Positions 9,221-17,631 of a stretch of 64,000 bases of DNA are shown piece by piece. The stretch covers positions 310,001 through 374,000 of the forward strand of contig NZ_JABTCF010000002.1 in the NCBI RefSeq assembly GCF_014596745.1, written 5' to 3'. The stretch's first letter is position 1, and each line of letters starts with the position of its first letter. This stretch comes from Maribacter aquimaris (GTDB lineage Bacteria > Bacteroidota > Bacteroidia > Flavobacteriales > Flavobacteriaceae). The position numbers were made by a program, and so were the translations under genes. The notes under the pieces are model-generated. The model saw only the letters and a program-made list of their open reading frames with translations, searched no databases and was not told the DNA's origin.

Positions 9221-9349
9221 ATGGAACCAGACCCAAACCTACAGTACTACAAAAAAAGCAAGCACATTGATGTGTTGAATGTTGAAACCCTTAAGGAACA
9301 GGATCCGTATCGGATTTTTCGATCCAAAGGATTTTCAGGGCTGAGTTAA
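9221..9349 (+). CDS. Small hypothetical ORF (42 aa)
   Basis: An ATG-started 42-codon frame with protein-like composition: it opens MEPDPNLQYYKKSKHID, continues with NVETLKEQDPYRIF near residue 20-33, and ends SGLS. It has no signal peptide or membrane segment. It could be a small gene or the surviving end of a larger lost one; I do not recognise the family. It stands alone between a terminator and the response regulator gene. Evidence is limited to codon-like content, so confidence is low. Confidence 0.35.
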   Translation: MEPDPNLQYYKKSKHIDVLNVETLKEQDPYRIFRSKGFSGLS

Positions 9350-9596
9350 AGCTTCTGTCAAGGCATTTAATAGATCATTTTGCATGGGGGAACCCATCTG
9401 AAGTTCCCTGCTTATAAACCCTAGTAACAATTTTTATTTGTTGAGTTTTTTACCTGTTATGGATCATAATGGGAAAGAGGCTATAGGTCTTTCTATTTGA
9501 TTTTTTAAGTGTCTGATTGGCGGCAAACTTGCCCTGGCCGTTCGTGGAATAATTCCAAAAAAAATAGAAATATATGTAACATAAATACGCTGACGT

Positions 9597-10217
9597 ATGA
9601 AATCAACAATTTTAAAAATTATCATTGTAGATAATGATCAGGAGCTTTATGAAGGATACCGATTCTTCTTTGAAACTTATAGGGATTACGGACTTGAAGG
9701 ACTGTTTCCTTCGATAAAGGACGCGCTGTTGGACTATGAAAATATAATGCCCGACATTGTGATTTTAGAGGCAAACTTATGGAGAGAGGATGGGATTGAA
9801 TCCATACATAAGTTTCGCCAAAAGGATCCCAGGGTGAAAGTTATTATGATAAGTGACCGTTCTGATTTTGAGCGTGTAAAAAAAGCATTTAAGAATGGCG
9901 CTAATGGCTATTTGACCAAGCCATTGACTAAAAATCGATTGCACAATGCCCTCAACTCGATTAAGTATGAAGGGGCTGCTATGAGTAATGATATCGTACA
10001 AAAGATAATATCGAATTTAAACGGGAAATCATATCAATCCTTCTCCAAAAGGGAGAACCAGATTATTGATTATCTGTGTAAGGGGGCGACCTATAAGGTC
10101 ATTGCCGAAAAATTATTCGTGACCACCAGTACCATAAATTTTCACATACAGAACATATATTTAAAACTCAATGTGAATTCAAAATCAGAAGCCCTGGTTA
10201 AACTAAGGCAATTGTAA
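9597..10217 (+). CDS. LuxR/NarL-type response regulator with Glu in place of the phosphoacceptor Asp
   Basis: The 206-residue protein has a CheY-like receiver (~5-125) and a GerE/LuxR helix-turn-helix (~145-206: SFSKRENQIIDYLCKGATYK, then KLFVTTSTINFHIQNIYLKL). The receiver keeps the acidic pocket (VDNDQE), the switch Ser (MISDRS) and Lys (TKPLTK), but the phosphorylated Asp is replaced by Glu58 (PDIVILEANL). Such proteins may be locked in an active-like state or be phosphorylation-independent. No histidine kinase gene is nearby. It is monocistronic; its targets are unknown. Confidence 0.88.
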   Translation: MKSTILKIIIVDNDQELYEGYRFFFETYRDYGLEGLFPSIKDALLDYENIMPDIVILEANLWREDGIESIHKFRQKDPRVKVIMISDRSDFERVKKAFKNGANGYLTKPLTKNRLHNALNSIKYEGAAMSNDIVQKIISNLNGKSYQSFSKRENQIIDYLCKGATYKVIAEKLFVTTSTINFHIQNIYLKLNVNSKSEALVKLRQL

Positions 10218-10757
10218 TTAAAAAGCACTGTGTTGATTTGGTTTTTGCGGGATGTGGATGTTGTATAGTCTTTTTTAAACTAGGGTAAGTTGCTTGTCAT
10301 TCGGTGTAGTTTGTATGGCGCCTATATTCCATAATTCCTAAAAATAGTGGTCGCCACCCTTTTGTCAAGGTTTTGGGTAACTATAAGGTGAGGAAAATCC
10401 CTTAGGGCCATATTCCATACCTGGTTCGCCTTTCTCCGGGGAGTATTGGGCCGAAGGACCCGCAAGCCCGAAGATTATAGGAAAGTGGACCGTGTATTTT
10501 GATAAGTACGCGGATAAGGAATAAGGGGCAGTCCAATCCAGCGATTTAAAAAGATGTGAAGACATTTCCGATCAAATCAATTTCCCCAAAGGGGATGGAA
10601 CTGTTTTTAAATTGACAAAGGGTTTATTGTCACAATTGAAGGCAATAAAGTGATATCCTTAAAGAAAACACCCAAAAAAAAGAAATAGCACCATTTTTAT
10701 TGACAATTATTAGAAATCCATTATCTTCGCGTAATCGATTGCACAATATTTTAAAAG
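10218..10757. other. Intergenic region before the uronate operon, possibly with decayed coding sequence
   Basis: About 540 bases. The segment ~10350-10640 is GC-richer than usual for non-coding DNA here and reads as short protein-like pieces broken by stops and frame changes (for example KIIGKWTVYFDKYADKE ending in a stop near 10522), which suggests a decayed gene of unknown identity. The last ~60 bases carry the kduI promoter and operator, listed separately. Confidence 0.35.
10699..10744 (+). promoter_or_regulatory. Promoter and LacI-type operator of the uronate operon
   Basis: A TTG at 10700-10702 is followed after 19 bases by TATCTTCG (10722-10729), close to the Bacteroidota pattern TTG-N19-TANNTTTG. 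Abutting the -7 box is GCGTAATCGATTGCAC (10729-10744), an imperfect palindrome centred on ATCGAT. A close relative, GTGTTATCGATTACAC, lies before the LacI-family gene at 21773-21788. A repressor bound here would block the start of kduI transcription. Confidence 0.6.
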
Positions 10758-11594
10758 ATGATAAAACACGAATTTAGATATGCAGCTAATCCTGTTGATG
10801 CTAGAAAATATGGGACTGAGGAACTACGTAAAGAGTTTTTGATCGAAAAGTTGTTTGTCCAAGATGAAATACGGTTGACCTATTCGATGTATGATCGTTA
10901 TATCGTAGGTGGGGTAATGCCTGTCAGTAAAGATTTAACCTTGGAAACGATACCTTATTTGAAATCGGAAAACTTTCTAGATCGACGGGAATTAGGGATT
11001 GTGAATGTCGGAGGAAAAGGAAAGGTGGTCGTTGATGGCAAGGAATATGAACTCAGTAAAAAGGAAGCGCTGTATGTTGGGCAAGGAGCCAAGGAAGTGA
11101 TATTTTCAAATGTCGGGGAAGGGCAACCCTTGTTCTATATAAATTCAGCCCCGGCGCACAAAAATTTTCCTACCAAAAAAGTTGGTGTGAACGAAGCTGA
11201 GGTTGTTCAACTGGGGGATGAAAAATACGCCAATAAGCGAGTACTTAACAAGTTAATCGTGAATAGTATAGTCGAGACCTGTCAATTGCAAATGGGCCTT
11301 ACGGAGCTTTTACCGGGTAACGTTTGGAATACTATGCCAGCACATACACACAATCGACGTATGGAGGCCTATTTCTATTTTAATTTGGAAGAAGGTCAGA
11401 CCATCAGTCATTTTATGGGGGAACCCCAGCATACCAGGCATATTTTTATGGAGAATAACCAAGCGGTCTTATCGCCCGAATGGTCAATCCACTCTGGATC
11501 GGGTACCAGTAGCTATTCCTTTATTTGGGGAATGGCTGGGGAAAACCTTGATTATGGGGATATGGATGTCTGTGCACCCAACGAATTGAAATAA
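10758..11594 (+). CDS. kduI: 5-dehydro-4-deoxy-D-glucuronate isomerase (KduI)
   Basis: KduI isomerises the unsaturated-uronate product 5-keto-4-deoxyuronate (DKI) to 2,5-diketo-3-deoxygluconate in pectin and glycosaminoglycan catabolism. The 278-residue length is typical of the family. The zinc-binding cluster is present in MPAHTHNRRMEAYFYF (~197-212), with a further His in WSIHSG near residue 245. It is the first gene of the uronate operon, 14 bases after the LacI-type operator. Its usual partner KduD survives here only as a short remnant immediately downstream; an intact kduD lies at 53.9 kb. Confidence 0.95.
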   Translation: MIKHEFRYAANPVDARKYGTEELRKEFLIEKLFVQDEIRLTYSMYDRYIVGGVMPVSKDLTLETIPYLKSENFLDRRELGIVNVGGKGKVVVDGKEYELSKKEALYVGQGAKEVIFSNVGEGQPLFYINSAPAHKNFPTKKVGVNEAEVVQLGDEKYANKRVLNKLIVNSIVETCQLQMGLTELLPGNVWNTMPAHTHNRRMEAYFYFNLEEGQTISHFMGEPQHTRHIFMENNQAVLSPEWSIHSGSGTSSYSFIWGMAGENLDYGDMDVCAPNELK

Positions 11595-11604
11595 CAATTA
11601 TAAT

Positions 11605-11685
11605 ATGGATGGTTTATTTGATTTAAATGGAAAAATGGACCTGGTTATCGGTGCTGTCCATGGCTATCATTGGAAAACCGGCTAA
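11605..11685 (+). pseudogene. kduD: Remnant of kduD (5' end only, 26 codons)
   Basis: Between kduI and uxaC is a 26-codon frame, MDGLFDLNGKMDLVIGAVHG followed by YHWKTG and a stop. It aligns with the N-terminus of the intact KduD at 53907 (LFSLKGKIALVTGSTHGLG), including the Rossmann glycine region. kduI and kduD are usually adjacent, so the position fits a deletion that removed nearly all of kduD. A short ORF arising by chance cannot be fully excluded. Confidence 0.55.
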
Positions 11686-11705
11686 CGAATAGTAAAGAAA
11701 CAATT

Positions 11706-13112
11706 ATGGCAGCAAGCAACCCTTTTATACATGATGATTTTCTGTTGGAAAATAAATACGCAAAGGAATTGTATCATACCTATGCAAAAAATCAGCCCAT
11801 AATCGATTACCACAATCATTTACCACCGCAAGAGATAGCCGATGATAAGATATTTGGCGATATTACAAAGGTGTGGATCAATGGTGATCATTACAAATGG
11901 CGGGCCATGCGTACTTTGGGTATCGATGAGAAATTCATTACCGGTGATGGATCAGATAAGGAGAAGTTTATGCACTGGGCCAAAACAGTGCCCTACACTA
12001 TGCGTAACCCTCTATATCATTGGACGCATTTGGAATTGGCCCGATATTTTGATATCTACGACTTATTAAATGAAAGTTCGGCGGAAAGGATATATTTGGA
12101 TACTGCGGAAAAATTAAACGCTCCGGAATATAGTTGCCAAAACTTGCTTAGAAAGGCGAATGTTGAGGTCGTTTGTACTACAGAAGATCCATTGGATAAT
12201 TTGGAGCATCACCAGACATTGGCAAAAAGCAATATCGATATTAAGGTAAGTACGGCCTTTAGGCCTGATAAGGCCATTCTCATCGATGCCGAAGGTTATA
12301 ATGATTACGTAGATGCCTTGGCTAAAGTGGCTGATCTGGAGATAAATACTTTTGGCGATTTGTGTGATGCGCTCAAAAGTAGAATAGCCTATTTTGATAA
12401 GAACGGATGTAAGCTTTGTGACCATGGTTTAGATCGAATTCATTTCGAGAACTTTACGGATTCAGAAATAGAAACTATTTTTAAAAGGAAAAGAAACGGT
12501 GAAGTGATCTCTGATGAAGAAGCCTCAAAGTTTCAAGGAGCGGTTCTAATGTTCCTCTCAGAGACCTATCATGAATATGGTTGGGTACAACAATTCCATT
12601 TAGGTGCTTTAAGAAATAACAATGCCCGTATGCATCAAATTCTCGGTCCGGATACGGGTTGGGATTCAATAGGGGATTACCCACAAGCACAAAAACTATC
12701 CGCTTTTTTAAATGCATTGGATAGCAAGGATAAATTGGTGAAGACCATTATTTACAACCTGAATCCAGCCGATAATGAGGTTATGGCCAGTATGATCGGT
12801 AATTTTAACGATGGTAGTGTAAAAGGGAAAGTGCAGTTTGGATCGGGTTGGTGGTTTTTGGATCAAAAAGACGGAATGACCAAGCAGATGAATGCGCTTT
12901 CAAATATGGGGCTTATCAGTTGTTTTATCGGAATGTTGACCGATTCGAGAAGTTTCCTATCCTTTCCGAGACATGAATATTTTAGGCGTGTACTTTGCAA
13001 CCTTTTCGGAAGTGAAATACAACGTGGCGAATTGCCAAATGATATCGAATGGATCGGGAAACTGGTACAGGATATCTCATATAACAATGCCAAGGAATAT
13101 TTTAATTTTTAA
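11706..13112 (+). CDS. uxaC: Glucuronate/galacturonate isomerase (UxaC)
   Basis: UxaC converts D-glucuronate to D-fructuronate and D-galacturonate to D-tagaturonate. The frame is open from an ATG at 11670, but the Met at 11706 (MAASNPFIHDDFLL) matches the usual N-terminus, giving 468 residues, the normal length. The amidohydrolase-like start PIIDYHNHLPP provides metal-binding His residues, and VEVVCTTEDPLDNLEHH, WVQQFHLGALRNNN and SFLSFPRHEYFRR are family hallmarks. It is the second intact gene of the operon and feeds uxaB/uxaA downstream (galacturonate branch) and the uxuB/uxuA pair at 51.6-53.7 kb (glucuronate branch). Confidence 0.95.
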   Translation: MAASNPFIHDDFLLENKYAKELYHTYAKNQPIIDYHNHLPPQEIADDKIFGDITKVWINGDHYKWRAMRTLGIDEKFITGDGSDKEKFMHWAKTVPYTMRNPLYHWTHLELARYFDIYDLLNESSAERIYLDTAEKLNAPEYSCQNLLRKANVEVVCTTEDPLDNLEHHQTLAKSNIDIKVSTAFRPDKAILIDAEGYNDYVDALAKVADLEINTFGDLCDALKSRIAYFDKNGCKLCDHGLDRIHFENFTDSEIETIFKRKRNGEVISDEEASKFQGAVLMFLSETYHEYGWVQQFHLGALRNNNARMHQILGPDTGWDSIGDYPQAQKLSAFLNALDSKDKLVKTIIYNLNPADNEVMASMIGNFNDGSVKGKVQFGSGWWFLDQKDGMTKQMNALSNMGLISCFIGMLTDSRSFLSFPRHEYFRRVLCNLFGSEIQRGELPNDIEWIGKLVQDISYNNAKEYFNF

Positions 13113-13136
13113 AGAATAATAAACCAATCAAAAAAA

Positions 13137-14177
13137 ATGAAAAAAGTAGTTACATTCGGTGAGATCATGCTCAGATTATCCCCTCCTGGATTTTTAAGGT
13201 TTTCGCAGGCCAATAGTTTTGATGTGGTATACGGGGGCGGAGAGTCCAACGTTGCTGTATCCTTGGCGAATTACGGAGTGCCGGTCGATTTTGTAACCCG
13301 TTTGCCTAAAAATGATATTGGGGAATGCGCCCTTATGGAAATGAGGAAAAGAGGGGTGAACACCCAGAACATTGTTTTTGGAGGTGACCGTTTAGGGATT
13401 TATTTTTTAGAGACCGGTGCGGTGAGTCGTGGCAGTAAGGTGGTTTATGACCGTGCACATTCGGCCATTTGTGAGATCAAACCAGGAATGATCGATTGGA
13501 AAAAAGTGTTTGATGGTGCTGGTTGGTTTCATTGGACGGGTATCACGCCAGCAATATCACAAGGGGCGGCCGATGTTTGTCTTGAAGCTGTGCAAGTGGC
13601 CAGTGAAATGGGAATCACCATTTCAACCGATTTGAATTATAGGGCCAAATTATGGAACTATGGAGGCGATAGGGAGGCTATCATGACCGAACTTACTTCC
13701 TACTGTGATATTATTTTGGGCAATGAGGAAGATGCCGAAAAGCATTTTGGAATACATCCCGAAGGCTTGGATGTGCATAAAGACGGCCATGATGTTAAGG
13801 CAGAGGCTTTTCTTTCCGTCTGTGAACAAATGATGAAAAAATTCCCGAAAGCAAAAAAAGTAATCACTACTTTAAGAGGGTCTATATCGGCATCCCATAA
13901 TACATGGGCCGGTGTCCTCTACGATGGTAAAAAAATGTATGAGACCCGTCAATATCAAATAACCGATATCGTTGACCGTGTTGGTGGTGGCGATTCCTTT
14001 ATGGGTGGGTTGATCTATGGACTATTGCAGTATCCCGATGATGACCAAAATGCATTGGATTTTGCTGTAGCAGCTTCCTGTTTGAAGCATACCATAAAAG
14101 GGGATGCGAATTTGGTGACCGTGGATGAAGTGAAAAAATTAATGGGAGGTGATGCCTCAGGTAGGGTAGCACGTTAA
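13137..14177 (+). CDS. kdgK: 2-dehydro-3-deoxygluconokinase (KdgK), copy 1
   Basis: A PfkB/ribokinase-family kinase that phosphorylates 2-keto-3-deoxygluconate (KDG) to KDPG using ATP. N-terminal FGEIMLRLSPPG, the substrate region YGGGESNVAVSLANYG (~30) and the C-terminal ATP/catalytic motif DRVGGGDSFMGGLIYG (~280), with the catalytic Asp in GGGDSF, are all present. At 346 residues it matches copy 2 at 43198 end to end; by eye about 30 residues differ. It lies 24 bases after uxaC and is followed by kdgA, so this operon has its own lower pathway. Confidence 0.94.
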   Translation: MKKVVTFGEIMLRLSPPGFLRFSQANSFDVVYGGGESNVAVSLANYGVPVDFVTRLPKNDIGECALMEMRKRGVNTQNIVFGGDRLGIYFLETGAVSRGSKVVYDRAHSAICEIKPGMIDWKKVFDGAGWFHWTGITPAISQGAADVCLEAVQVASEMGITISTDLNYRAKLWNYGGDREAIMTELTSYCDIILGNEEDAEKHFGIHPEGLDVHKDGHDVKAEAFLSVCEQMMKKFPKAKKVITTLRGSISASHNTWAGVLYDGKKMYETRQYQITDIVDRVGGGDSFMGGLIYGLLQYPDDDQNALDFAVAASCLKHTIKGDANLVTVDEVKKLMGGDASGRVAR

Positions 14178-14193
14178 TAAAAAAATAAGCATT

Positions 14194-14865
14194 ATGGCAA
14201 AATACTCAAGATTACATGTTGCAAAAGTGATGGAAGAAACAGGGATGATTCCCTTGTTTTACCATTCCGATATCGAATTGGGCAAAAAAGTACTTAAAGC
14301 CTGTTATGACGGGGGAGCCCGTTTAATGGAGTTTACAGCAAGGGGCGATTTCGCTTTTGAGGTATTTTCAGAATTGAATAAATATGCCCTTAAGGAATTA
14401 CCAGGGATGATTATGGGGGTTGGTTCCATTACCGACGCTGGTGCGGCCAGTATGTTTATGCAAATGGGGGCCAATTTTATAGTAACCCCTTCCTTACGGG
14501 AAGATATTGCGTTGGTCTGCAATAGGAGAAAAGTACTTTGGTCTCCGGGCTGTGGGTCATTGACCGAAATAAACCGTGCTGAAGAGTTAGGTTGTGAAAT
14601 CATTAAACTATTTCCAGGGTCTACCTATGGTCCAGGCTTTGTAAAAGCGATAAAAGGACCACAACCTTGGACAAGTATTATGCCTACGGGAGGTGTGAGC
14701 ACTGAGGAAAGCAACCTTAAAGGTTGGTTCGGTGCCGGTGTAACCTGTGTGGGCATGGGTTCACAATTGATCAGCAAGGAAATTCTTGTGAATAAGGATT
14801 ATGACCTTTTGAAAAAGAAGGTAGGGGAAGCTCTCGAAACGATTAAAAAGATCAGAAACAATTAG
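14194..14865 (+). CDS. kdgA: KDPG aldolase (KdgA/Eda), copy 1
   Basis: A class I aldolase that splits 2-keto-3-deoxy-6-phosphogluconate into pyruvate and glyceraldehyde-3-phosphate. The Schiff-base lysine lies in EIIKLFPGSTYGPGFVKAI (~150), the conserved Glu in RLMEFTARGDF (~47), and the phosphate-binding loops in MGVGSITDAGAA (~75) and MPTGGVS (~175). The 223-residue length is normal. It starts 16 bases after kdgK. Copy 2 at 45512 is nearly the same length and highly similar. Confidence 0.94.
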   Translation: MAKYSRLHVAKVMEETGMIPLFYHSDIELGKKVLKACYDGGARLMEFTARGDFAFEVFSELNKYALKELPGMIMGVGSITDAGAASMFMQMGANFIVTPSLREDIALVCNRRKVLWSPGCGSLTEINRAEELGCEIIKLFPGSTYGPGFVKAIKGPQPWTSIMPTGGVSTEESNLKGWFGAGVTCVGMGSQLISKEILVNKDYDLLKKKVGEALETIKKIRNN

Positions 14866-14868
14866 GAT

Positions 14869-15846
14869 ATGCAAATCTTTAGAAACCTTACCTTTTTATT
14901 TATAGTTCTTCTCATCCAAGGATGTGGCTCGGAAAATGCAACAAAGACTTTGCGATTAGGGCATGGTTTGGATGTTAGCCACTCCGTTCACAAAGCCATG
15001 GTGAAAATGGGTGAAGATCTCGCTCAACGTTCCGGCGGTAAATTGAAATTGGAGATTTATCCAAGTCAGCAGTTGGGAACCGAGCGTGAATGTTTGGAAC
15101 TATTGCAAATCGGTAGCCTGGACATGACCAAGGTTTCTGTAGGTGTATTAGAGAATTTCGCCCCTAAAATGAAAGTTTTAGGGTTGCCCTTTTTGTTTAG
15201 GGACAGGAAACATTCCTTTGATGTCCTGGATGGTCCTATAGGACAATCCCTGTTGAACGAAGGTGAGAAATATTGGTTAAAAGGTCTGGGTTATTACGAT
15301 GCGGGTAGCCGAAGTTTTTATACCATGAACAAACCTATTGAGACTCCGGATGATCTTAAGGGGCAAAAAATAAGGGTCATGGAAAGTGTTACAGCAGTGC
15401 GTATGGTACAGGAATTGGGAGGTTCGCCAACACCCATTTCATGGGGTGAACTCTATACATCCTTACAACAGGGTGTCGTTGATGGTGCGGAAAACAATCC
15501 ACCTAGTTTTTATCTTTCGAGGCATTATGAAGTCTGTAAGTATTATTCACTTGATGAACACACGGTCTTACCCGATGTATTGCTCATGGGTACTTACCGA
15601 TGGAACAAGCTGTCGAAGCAAGAACAACAATGGCTTACCGAATCTGTGAATGAATCGGTCAAATACCAAAGAAAACTTTGGGCAGAGGCGGAAGCCGAGG
15701 CCCTTAGGGAAGTTGAGAAAGCAGGGGTTACCATCATACACCCCGATAAAACACTTTTTGCAGAAAAGGTCTCCAGTATCTATGAAGATTATAAGAATGA
15801 TAAGGACATCTACCCACTTATCCAGCAAATAAAAGAAACCAACTAA
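14869..15846 (+). CDS. dctP: TRAP transporter solute-binding protein (DctP family)
   Basis: The extracytoplasmic receptor of a tripartite ATP-independent periplasmic carrier, here probably for hexuronates because of its place in the operon. The signal ends in a lipobox-like IQGC, so it is probably a lipoprotein rather than freely periplasmic. DctP hallmarks are LEIYPSQQLGTERECLELLQ (~62), LPFLFRDRKH (~105), GQKIRVMES (~165, with the Arg that pairs with the ligand carboxylate) and QQGVVDGAENNPPSFY (~205). It begins four bases after kdgA and is followed directly by the two membrane subunits. Confidence 0.92.
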   Translation: MQIFRNLTFLFIVLLIQGCGSENATKTLRLGHGLDVSHSVHKAMVKMGEDLAQRSGGKLKLEIYPSQQLGTERECLELLQIGSLDMTKVSVGVLENFAPKMKVLGLPFLFRDRKHSFDVLDGPIGQSLLNEGEKYWLKGLGYYDAGSRSFYTMNKPIETPDDLKGQKIRVMESVTAVRMVQELGGSPTPISWGELYTSLQQGVVDGAENNPPSFYLSRHYEVCKYYSLDEHTVLPDVLLMGTYRWNKLSKQEQQWLTESVNESVKYQRKLWAEAEAEALREVEKAGVTIIHPDKTLFAEKVSSIYEDYKNDKDIYPLIQQIKETN

Positions 15847-15847
15847 T

Positions 15848-16312
15848 ATGGCATTACGAAAACAGATTGATAAAATTCTTGGGAAAACCCTAGTGGCCAT
15901 TATGGCCATTATGGTCATAAATGTACTCTGGCAGGTGTTTACAAGATACGTCACGGGCAATCCCAGCTCGTTTACCGATGAATTGGCCCGATACCTAATG
16001 ATATGGGTCGGTATTCTGGGAGCGGCTTATGTAGCCGGAAAGAATTTGCATGTGGCCATTGACATCCTGCCCTCAAGGGCTACTGCCAAAACGCAGAAAA
16101 AGTTAAAATTCATAGTAACCATACTGATAATCCTTTTCGTGTTTTGTGCTTTTATAGTAGGAGGTTCCCGATTGGTTTATATCTCCTATATTTTGGGACA
16201 ACAGTCCCCAGCACTGCAAATACCTTTGGCGGTAGTGTATGTAATTATTCCGATTAGTGGTCTTTTGATCATTTATTACAAAGTTTCGGATCTCTTAAAC
16301 CTAAGGTCATGA
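15848..16312 (+). CDS. dctQ: TRAP transporter small membrane subunit (DctQ family)
   Basis: A 154-residue protein with four predicted membrane helices, the normal size for the small TRAP subunit. Typical features are VLWQVFTRYV (~28-37), SSFTDELARYLMIWVGILGA (~42-61) and a C-terminal pair of helices. It starts one base after the dctP stop codon, and its last codons overlap the start of dctM (ATGA-type junction), so the three subunits should be translated together. Confidence 0.92.
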   Translation: MALRKQIDKILGKTLVAIMAIMVINVLWQVFTRYVTGNPSSFTDELARYLMIWVGILGAAYVAGKNLHVAIDILPSRATAKTQKKLKFIVTILIILFVFCAFIVGGSRLVYISYILGQQSPALQIPLAVVYVIIPISGLLIIYYKVSDLLNLRS

Positions 16313-17607
16313 TGGAAAATATACCCGTTTTAGTATTAGTGATTAGTTTTATTTGTCTTTTGGCCATAGGTACGCCTGTTGCTTGGAGCATCGCTATCTC
16401 ATCCTTATTGACCATGTTGGTAAGCATACCTGCAATACCGGCATTTACCACAGTATCACAACGAATGGCCACTGGGCTCGATAGTTTTGCACTGCTGGCC
16501 ATACCTTTCTTTATACTTTCTGGGGAACTGATGAATAAGGGTGGTATTGCCCAACGGCTTATCGCCTTTGCAAAAACCCTGGTGGGTTCGCTACCTGGGG
16601 GACTTGCACTGATCAATGTTATCGCTGCCATGTTAATGGGTGCGATTGCCGGATCGGCTATGGCCTCAGCTTCGGCAATGGGTAGTATTCTTGGTCCGGA
16701 AATGGAGAAAGAAGGTTATTCCCGTGAGTTTGGTGCCGCCGTGAATATTACCTCGGCTACCACCGGGTTGATAATTCCACCAAGTAACGTTTTGATCGTG
16801 TATTCCTTGGCTAGTGGGGGCGCATCTATAGCAGCCTTGTTTTTGGCTGGTTATATTCCAGGGATTTTAACCGGATTGTTCTTAATGATCGTAGCTTCTT
16901 TTTGGGCCAAAAAGAAAAAATATAAAGTAGGAAAACGCAGTAGCTTAAAAGAGGTTTTTAAAACCTTTATCGATGCCATGCCTAGTCTACTTATGCTCGT
17001 GGTCGTTATCGGGGGTATTGTAACCGGTATCTTTACCGCGACGGAAGCATCGGCCATAGCCGTTTTGTATAGTCTTATCCTAGGGTATGTCTATAGGGAA
17101 ATTACTTCTGCAAAATTACCCCAGATTTTATTGGACGCTGCTTCGACTACCGCCATAGTAATGCTGCTTATCGGCGCGTCGATGTGTATGTCATGGGCAC
17201 TTTCCTATGAGAACATTCCACAGGAAATAAGTTCCGGTTTATTGGGATTGAGCGACAATAAGATCGTTATTCTTTTGATTATCAATTTGCTGCTCTTGTT
17301 TGTGGGTGTGTTTATGGATATGACTCCGGCTGTCCTGATTTTTACTCCGATATTTCTACCTGTCGTCACAAAATTGGGATTGGATCCCGTACATTTTGGA
17401 ATCATAATGGTGTTGAATCTTTGTATTGGACTGTGTACACCTCCCGTTGGTTCTGTACTCTTTGTTGGTGTGGGTGTGGCGAAGACAACTATAGAAAAGG
17501 TGTTTAAACCGCTTTTACCTTTGTTCATCGCAATGATCGTGGCCTTGTTCTTGGTTACTTATTTCCCACAGTTGAGTTTGTGGCTACCGAGTTTATTCGA
17601 CCTTTAA
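16309..17607 (+). CDS. dctM: TRAP transporter large membrane subunit (DctM family)
   Basis: The ~432-residue permease subunit couples sodium flow to import of the DctP-bound substrate. It has about a dozen hydrophobic segments and the family motifs GLDSFALLAIPFFILSGELM (~60), AIAGSAMASASAMGSILGPE (~115) and TAGLIIPPSN-like TTGLIIPPSNVLIVYS (~155). Two adjacent ATGs (16309 and 16312) are possible starts; the first overlaps dctQ. The operon context (UxaC, UxaB, UxaA, KdgK) points to galacturonate/glucuronate uptake, but substrate identity is inferred only. Confidence 0.93.
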   Translation: MMENIPVLVLVISFICLLAIGTPVAWSIAISSLLTMLVSIPAIPAFTTVSQRMATGLDSFALLAIPFFILSGELMNKGGIAQRLIAFAKTLVGSLPGGLALINVIAAMLMGAIAGSAMASASAMGSILGPEMEKEGYSREFGAAVNITSATTGLIIPPSNVLIVYSLASGGASIAALFLAGYIPGILTGLFLMIVASFWAKKKKYKVGKRSSLKEVFKTFIDAMPSLLMLVVVIGGIVTGIFTATEASAIAVLYSLILGYVYREITSAKLPQILLDAASTTAIVMLLIGASMCMSWALSYENIPQEISSGLLGLSDNKIVILLIINLLLLFVGVFMDMTPAVLIFTPIFLPVVTKLGLDPVHFGIIMVLNLCIGLCTPPVGSVLFVGVGVAKTTIEKVFKPLLPLFIAMIVALFLVTYFPQLSLWLPSLFDL

Positions 17608-17631
17608 TAGAAAATCATAAAAGACATTAAA

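Larger units (their letters stand above)
8821..9596. other. Long intergenic region with hairpins and one small ORF
   Basis: About 775 bases between the PorP-type gene and the response regulator. A tight hairpin lies at 8853-8869 (TAAACCG, loop AAG, CGGTTTA), within a weaker outer pairing (TTGTG/CACAA, 8838-8880). A second hairpin is at 9035-9051 (CCCGTGA, CCT, TCACGGG). A terminator-like stem and a 42-codon ORF are listed separately. The rest looks non-coding. Confidence 0.5.
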
